Shown here: positions 22,854 through 26,830 of the stretch, piece after piece
Layout of the letters: every line of letters begins with the position of its first letter
How positions within the stretch are numbered: position 1 is the stretch's first letter
NCBI GenBank assembly: GCA_910583755.1
Contig: CAJTZO010000033.1
Location: forward strand, 1 to 26,830
Direction of reading: 5' to 3'
Origin: an uncultured Clostridia bacterium
GTDB taxonomy: Bacteria > Bacillota > Clostridia > Lachnospirales > Anaerotignaceae
Length of the DNA stretch: 26,830 bases
Program-made: the position numbers and the translations under genes
The notes under the pieces: model-generated
Seen by the model: only the letters and a program-made list of their open reading frames with translations
Databases searched by the model: none
Told to the model about the DNA's origin: nothing

Positions 22854-24008
22854 GTGGCAGAAAAGCGCGATTATTATGAGGTGTTAGGTGTCAGCAAGGG
22901 TGCAAGCGAGGACGAAATTAAAAAAGCTTATCGTAAGTTGGCAAAAAAATATCATCCAGATGCAAATCCTGGAAATAAAGAAGCAGAAGAAAAATTTAAA
23001 GAACTTGGCGAAGCTTATGAGGTACTCAGTGACCCACAGAAAAAAGCACGTTATGACCAATTTGGGCATGCAGCATTTGACCCAAGTAGTGGGATGGGTG
23101 GTGCTGGTTTTGGCGACTTTGACATGGGAGATATTGGCGATATTTTTGGTAGTATGTTTGGCTTTGACTTTGGTGGTGGTGCTAGAAGTAGACGAAGTGG
23201 ACCAAGACGAGGAAATGATATTCATGTAAATATGCAAATCTCATTTTCAGAGTCTATTTTTGGTGGTACAAAGGAAATTTCTGTACCAGTGACAGACGAG
23301 TGTGTTACTTGTCATGGTACAGGAGCAAAACCAGGTACCCATGCCGAAACTTGTAAAAAATGTAATGGTACAGGACAGGAAAGAGTAACACAACAATCTC
23401 TTTTCGGTGCTATGACCTCTGTTAGAACTTGTTCCGCCTGTGGTGGTACAGGAAAACAGATTAAAGACCCTTGCACAACTTGCCGTGGTGCTGGAAAAGT
23501 AAGAAAAACTAAAACATTTGAAATTAAAATACCAGCGGGTATTGACAGTGGGCAGACCATTCGTTTAAGTGGAAAGGGCGATATTGGAGAAAAAGGTGGC
23601 GGATATGGCGACCTTCTTGTAACTGTATATGTAGAGTCTGATAAGACATTTAAAAGAAAAGGACTAAATTTATATTGTGATATTCCAATTTCCTTTGTAC
23701 AGGCAGCATTAGGGGATGAAATTACAGTAAAAACTATGTATGGAGAGCAAAAATATGCTGTAAAAGCAGGAACACAGCCAGATACCATTGTAACATTAAA
23801 AGGTGCAGGTGCTCCAAAATTAAGAAATGAAAAAGCAAAAGGTGACTTAATTGTTACACTTAAAGTACAAATACCAACTTCTTTGACAGAAAAACAAAAA
23901 GAATTGTTAAAAGAATTTTATGATGGTGAAGGACTAAAAGAAGAACCAAAAAAAAAAGATAATTGGAAAGAATTAAAAGATAATTTTAAAAAGCATTTCT
24001 CAAAGTAA
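22854..24008 (+). CDS. dnaJ: Hsp40 co-chaperone DnaJ
   Basis: 384 residues from a GTG start with AGGTGG eight bases upstream. J domain with the HPD motif (KYHPDANPGNKEAEEKF), which triggers DnaK ATPase; a Gly/Phe-rich region (about 75-115); then four zinc-finger repeats CVTCHGTG, CKKCNGTG, CSACGGTG and CTTCRGAG; then the substrate-binding beta domains and a Lys-rich end (KKHFSK). A type I DnaJ, complete. Last gene of the operon, followed by a terminator. No prmA or other common extra operon gene follows. Confidence 0.98.
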   Translation: MAEKRDYYEVLGVSKGASEDEIKKAYRKLAKKYHPDANPGNKEAEEKFKELGEAYEVLSDPQKKARYDQFGHAAFDPSSGMGGAGFGDFDMGDIGDIFGSMFGFDFGGGARSRRSGPRRGNDIHVNMQISFSESIFGGTKEISVPVTDECVTCHGTGAKPGTHAETCKKCNGTGQERVTQQSLFGAMTSVRTCSACGGTGKQIKDPCTTCRGAGKVRKTKTFEIKIPAGIDSGQTIRLSGKGDIGEKGGGYGDLLVTVYVESDKTFKRKGLNLYCDIPISFVQAALGDEITVKTMYGEQKYAVKAGTQPDTIVTLKGAGAPKLRNEKAKGDLIVTLKVQIPTSLTEKQKELLKEFYDGEGLKEEPKKKDNWKELKDNFKKHFSK

Positions 24009-24025
24009 ATTATTTTAATATAAAA

Positions 24026-24058
24026 AGGAATATCCTCAAAAAAGATATTCCTCTTTTA
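24026..24058 (+). terminator. Terminator of the dnaK operon
   Basis: AGGAATATC-ctcaaaaaa-GATATTCCT followed by CTTTT. Confidence 0.85.
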
Positions 24059-24199
24059 TTATTTTTTAAAAGTCTCACTTTGCCATTTTTGCTTTTTCTT
24101 TTTCGTAAGTTCTTTACTTACAATACGGTTTATATCTTCTTGTGTAAATATTTTTCTCTTTCTGGTTGTGGTATTTTTTTCCAAAATATTGTACCAGTT
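24059..24199 (-). pseudogene. Remnant resembling a phage scaffold-type protein end
   Basis: The minus strand reads 46 codons without a start codon: NWYNILEKN, then KRKIFTQEDINRIVSKELTK and a Lys-rich end. FTQEDxNRIVSxxL is a pattern I know from phage head scaffold proteins (DUF4355-like). It is preceded by a stop and has no ATG, so it looks like the C-terminal debris of a prophage gene. The assignment is weak. Confidence 0.35.
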
Positions 24200-24441
24200 T
24201 TATATTCTTTATATCATGAGATGAGTTGACTCTTTTTGGTGTAAGAACAGAATTTATTGCTCTCTGTCCCTGTTTAAAACACTGCAAAAAATGAAATTGT
24301 TAAAAGATAAAAATACAAGTCATAGGTAAACAGAGGGTTTCCCTATCTTTTCAACTTACACTATCAAAATAACATTATAGTACTTTCCTACACTATTTCT
24401 TTTATTACATCATAAATTAATAGGATATATAATTTATTTTT
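24200..24441. other. Gene-free AT-rich stretch in the phage-like remnant
   Basis: I see no ORF with a start and ribosome site on either strand, and no strong hairpin. Confidence 0.4.
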
Positions 24442-24588
24442 TTACTTTTTTATAATATAAATATGGTGATAAGGTTTCCCTTTTACCACTTTGCATTTAT
24501 GCCCTGCTCTGATAAGTGGCTTAAACATTTTGATAAGAATTTCTTTTTCTTTGTCATCTGTGAAACTAGCATTAATTTTAATTGACAT
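24442..24588 (-). CDS. 48-residue small protein, phage-type hypothetical
   Basis: Starts MSIKINASFTDDKEKEILIK and ends PYHHIYIIKK. A strong AAGGAGG lies about ten bases upstream of the ATG. The protein looks like one beta-strand, a helix and a final basic beta-strand. Similar short proteins with an MSIKIN-type start are common in clostridial phages and integrative elements, function unknown. It lies between two broken genes on the same strand and is probably a surviving piece of the same element. Confidence 0.6.
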   Translation of the reverse strand: MSIKINASFTDDKEKEILIKMFKPLIRAGHKCKVVKGKPYHHIYIIKK

Positions 24589-24694
24589 TTCACTTTTTCC
24601 TCCTTATCTTATAGGTGATAATTTTTGAGTTTCTCTTGTTTGCCCTTATGGATGTTAGGAGAATTTTTTTAATCTTCCTCATACAATAACCTTT

Positions 24695-24928
24695 TTAGTT
24701 ATTTAACAATTCTTCTACCATCGTACAGCTTTGTTCTATATAGTCTATAACAATACTATGTAAATCACCTGCTCTTTCAAATTCTGTTATAATGCAAGGA
24801 TTAGTTCCGCCATATTTCCCAAAATAGCTATCATATAATGCACTATTTGCCACCTTTGCCTTATGTATTGTTTTTCTAATATTTCATACTTCATCATACA
24901 CTTCACCTACTACTCTAAATTGCTTCAT
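24695..24928 (-). pseudogene. Small phage-type gene with in-frame TGA
   Basis: From an ATG with AAGGAAGG upstream: MKQFRVVGEVYDEV, then TGA, then an uninterrupted 62 codons (NIRKTIHKAKVANSALYDSY to MVEELLNN) ending in TAA. The reading frame on both sides of the TGA has coding character, so a point mutation to a stop is the simple view; TGG (Trp) to TGA would do it. No family recognised. Confidence 0.5.
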
Positions 24929-24935
24929 ACTATTT

Positions 24936-25148
24936 TTACCTTCCTTTATATTTCACTATCTGCTCATTTTCGTAAATATCATGTATATCTCTACAAATGT
25001 TAATTAGCTTAAATAAAAATTGTGCAGGATAAAACTTCTGTATTAGCTTGTTTATAGATATATTAAAAGCATTTTTTTCTCTAAGTTTGGTTGTTGTTCT
25101 ATATCCTCTATAACTGCATTTTTGGAGTTCCTTACTACCTAGATACTC
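24936..25148 (-). pseudogene. C-terminal remnant of a phage-like gene
   Basis: 70 open codons without a start (EYLGSKELQKC to NEQIVKYKGR) end seven bases before the next minus-strand ATG, as in an operon. Upstream, coding-like pieces continue in another frame (KATNDYKIYESI, then KYFAEKKKK), broken by stops. This indicates frameshifts in a formerly longer gene reaching to about 25.3 kb. Function not recognised. Confidence 0.4.
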
Positions 25149-25576
25149 TCATATATCTTGTAGTCATTAGTTGCCTTTGTAATGGTCATATTTCTATAGA
25201 TTCTATATTGTTTTATAACATTTTATTTCTTCTTTTTTTCTGCAAAATATTTTTGATATCGCTAGTCTATTTCTGTTGTCATTCTCTCACTACAAATAGC
25301 AGAATTAACACCATACTACTTACTTTTTGATAATTCTACTATTGACATAGACTTATTGAGTATTAATAATATAAATTTTTATTTTCCATTTTCTAGGAAA
25401 TGATAAGAGAAATTTTTCGTTTGGGTTGGGGTAACGTTGGGGTAGAATTTATAAAACACTTTATTTTATAATCATTCATTTTCCTGCATTTTTATAAAAA
25501 ATATAATATATGTAAAATTTATTGTAGTGATTGTAATTCTACTTTCTTTTTTATATAATAATAGTGAGGTGGAAGA
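25149..25576. other. Degraded region and promoter zone before the Rpn gene
   Basis: The first part holds the frameshifted minus-strand debris described above. From about 25380 on there is no coding signal; it is the upstream region of the Rpn-family gene, very AT-rich, without a promoter I can place firmly. Confidence 0.35.
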
Positions 25577-26419
25577 ATGAACACAAATAAAAAATATAAA
25601 GATACTGTTTTTACAAGGTACTTTTCAGATGAAAAAAAATTACGTCTGCTTTACAATGCCTTAGAACATACAAATTATGGAGAAGAAACGAAAATCAATA
25701 TTATTACATTAGAAGATATTCTTTTTATGAATCAGAAAAATGATATTTGCTTTACAATAGATAATAAATTCATATTGCTACTAGAACATCAAAGTACTAT
25801 TAACAATAATATGCCTTTACGTTGCTTGCTTTATATTGCTAGAGAGTATGAGAAACTGATTGATAAAAACATTATCTATAGAAGTACATTACAAAAAATA
25901 CCTACTCCACATTTTTATGTATTGTATAATGGTGTTAGAAAATATCCTAAAGAAAAAACATTAAAATTATCAGATGCTTTTTTAGTACCACAAAATCCTA
26001 TAGAATTAGAATTATATGTAAAAGTTATTAATATCAATTATGAAGAAAATCATGCTATTCTACAGCAATGTCAATATTTAAAAGAATATAGCTATTTTAT
26101 ATCCGTAGTAAGGACTTATCTGAAAAAAGGTTTTGAATTAAACAAAGCGATTATCAAAGCTGTAAAAATTTGTATCAATGAAAATATTATGAAAGAATTT
26201 TTGGAGAAAAATTCAAGTGAGGTGATAAATATGTTATTTACTGAATTTGATATGGATACTGCTATTAAAATTTGGAAAGAAGAAGGAAAAGATGAAGGAA
26301 AAAAAGAAAAACAAATGGAAATTGCTAAAAATTTAATTAATGTACTGAATATTACTGATATTAATTCTATATCTAAAGTAACTGGCTTGTCTAATGAAGA
26401 AATCAATAAACTTCTTTAG
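25577..26419 (+). CDS. Rpn-family PD-(D/E)XK nuclease / putative transposase
   Basis: 280 residues. The N-terminal opening (KYKDTVFTRYFSDEKKLRLL) and the core NDICFTIDNKFILLLEHQST match recombination-promoting nucleases of the RpnA/YhgA-like group; D56, E70 and Q72 are the likely catalytic residues. The middle has PLRCLLYIAREYEKLI, and the C-terminus is a Lys/Glu-rich helix (IWKEEGKDEGKKEKQMEIAK) followed by a short SKVTGLSNEEINKL segment, as is common in the family. These proteins are DNA endonucleases that raise recombination; they occur as scattered single genes in Clostridia. RBS GAGGTGGAAG. Terminator downstream. It borders phage debris. Confidence 0.85.
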   Translation: MNTNKKYKDTVFTRYFSDEKKLRLLYNALEHTNYGEETKINIITLEDILFMNQKNDICFTIDNKFILLLEHQSTINNNMPLRCLLYIAREYEKLIDKNIIYRSTLQKIPTPHFYVLYNGVRKYPKEKTLKLSDAFLVPQNPIELELYVKVININYEENHAILQQCQYLKEYSYFISVVRTYLKKGFELNKAIIKAVKICINENIMKEFLEKNSSEVINMLFTEFDMDTAIKIWKEEGKDEGKKEKQMEIAKNLINVLNITDINSISKVTGLSNEEINKLL

Positions 26420-26437
26420 GCACTACAACAACACAAT

Positions 26438-26476
26438 AAAAAAGCCTTTTCATTCTTTTATAGAAAGGGCTTTTTT
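26438..26476 (+). terminator. Terminator of the Rpn-family gene
   Basis: AAAAAAGCCTTTTC pairs with GAAAGGGCTTTTTT, 18 bases after the stop codon. Confidence 0.85.
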
Positions 26477-26830
26477 ACACTTTTTTCTTCAAAAATATAA
26501 GTTATATAAAAAAGTTTATACTCATATAGTATTTTATATGCTAATTAATATAGTTAAAAAGTAAAATAAGTCTTGTCTGATATAAAAATTACGTTAAAAC
26601 TAAAATATTTTTTCAAAGCAATGAGATTGTTCTATTTTCCATTTTGATTATATTAACCTCGTATAAAATCATCAATAGAATTCAATACTTCAGCAAGAAT
26701 TTTAATCAATTCAACTGCTGCTGTATCTTCTTTTGTAAATCTTGGTTTTTTTATTTTTTTATTATTTTTTTTACGATATATTAGGCGGTATACTTAAACA
26801 AATTTTACAGAAAATAACAACATAAAAAAA
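26477..26830. other. Right-edge region with a small minus-strand fragment
   Basis: Very AT-rich. On the minus strand 26793-26653 reads 46 open codons ending KKPRFTKEDTAAVELIKILA, then EVLNSIDDFIRG and TAA, with a stop before it and no ATG. It may be the tail of a broken phage-type gene. Nothing else is seen. Confidence 0.3.

Noticed and set aside
24884..24886. In-frame TGA as recoded Trp or selenocysteine
   Set aside because: Other genes here use the standard code, no SECIS-like hairpin was seen after it, and neighbouring genes are decayed, so a plain stop mutation is more likely.
25091..25330. 79-codon hydrophobic plus-strand ORF
   Set aside because: No ribosome site; the opposite strand has coding-like remnants that better explain the openness of the frame.

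Overview
The window is strongly AT-rich and carries CIRCE heat-shock operators, a large Bacillus/Clostridium-type SRP RNA, a CotS-like spore coat protein, a DUF5721-like protein and many AGGAGG-type ribosome binding sites. Together these point to an anaerobic, spore-forming low-GC Firmicute, most likely of the Clostridia/Lachnospirales. I cannot name the species.

Layout. 0.1-2.5 kb (minus): a two-gene unit of a membrane-anchored helical protein and an MBOAT O-acyltransferase. 2.6-6.9 kb (plus): a DUF5721-like protein, htpG (Hsp90) behind a perfect CIRCE operator, proA, and a bacteriohemerythrin. 7.4-11.0 kb (plus): cca, a CotS-type coat protein, a small HNH nuclease, tRNA-Leu(UAG) and a DIP1984-family protein. 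11.3-11.6 kb: SRP RNA with promoter and terminator. 11.8-12.5 kb (minus): two coupled small helical proteins. 12.65-17.2 kb: a subtilase gene cut in two exactly after its GHGTH motif by a 3,638-bp element. That element carries a truncated large serine recombinase, a secreted SLH-like protein and a GntR/FCD regulator. 17.24-17.7 kb: a third small helical protein related to the two at 12 kb. 17.9-18.7 kb: a chain of hairpins with C-rich loops around a 45-codon ORF, ending in a terminator, then a basic single-membrane-segment protein. 18.8-24.0 kb: hrcA-grpE-dnaK-dnaJ with CIRCE. 24.06-25.2 kb: decayed phage-like genes on the minus strand. 25.6-26.4 kb: an Rpn-family nuclease/transposase.

How it fits together. 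HrcA (18.9 kb) probably represses its own operon and, through the second CIRCE, htpG 15 kb away, so Hsp70 and Hsp90 would form one regulon. A modular hairpin repeat occurs at five loci: before cca, before cotS, inside the inserted element where it cuts the recombinase, between grpE and dnaK, and at the left edge.

The two most interesting items are (1) the split subtilase, which reads through perfectly as a 310-residue protease if the element is removed at a shared 6-bp core, and (2) the 17.95-18.31 kb hairpin array. Its loops and linkers expose CCCC, CCTCCTC and CCCCCC, complementary to Shine-Dalgarno sequences. It looks like an RNAIII-style regulatory RNA that also encodes a small peptide. 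All functional statements are inferences from sequence reading; no database search was run.
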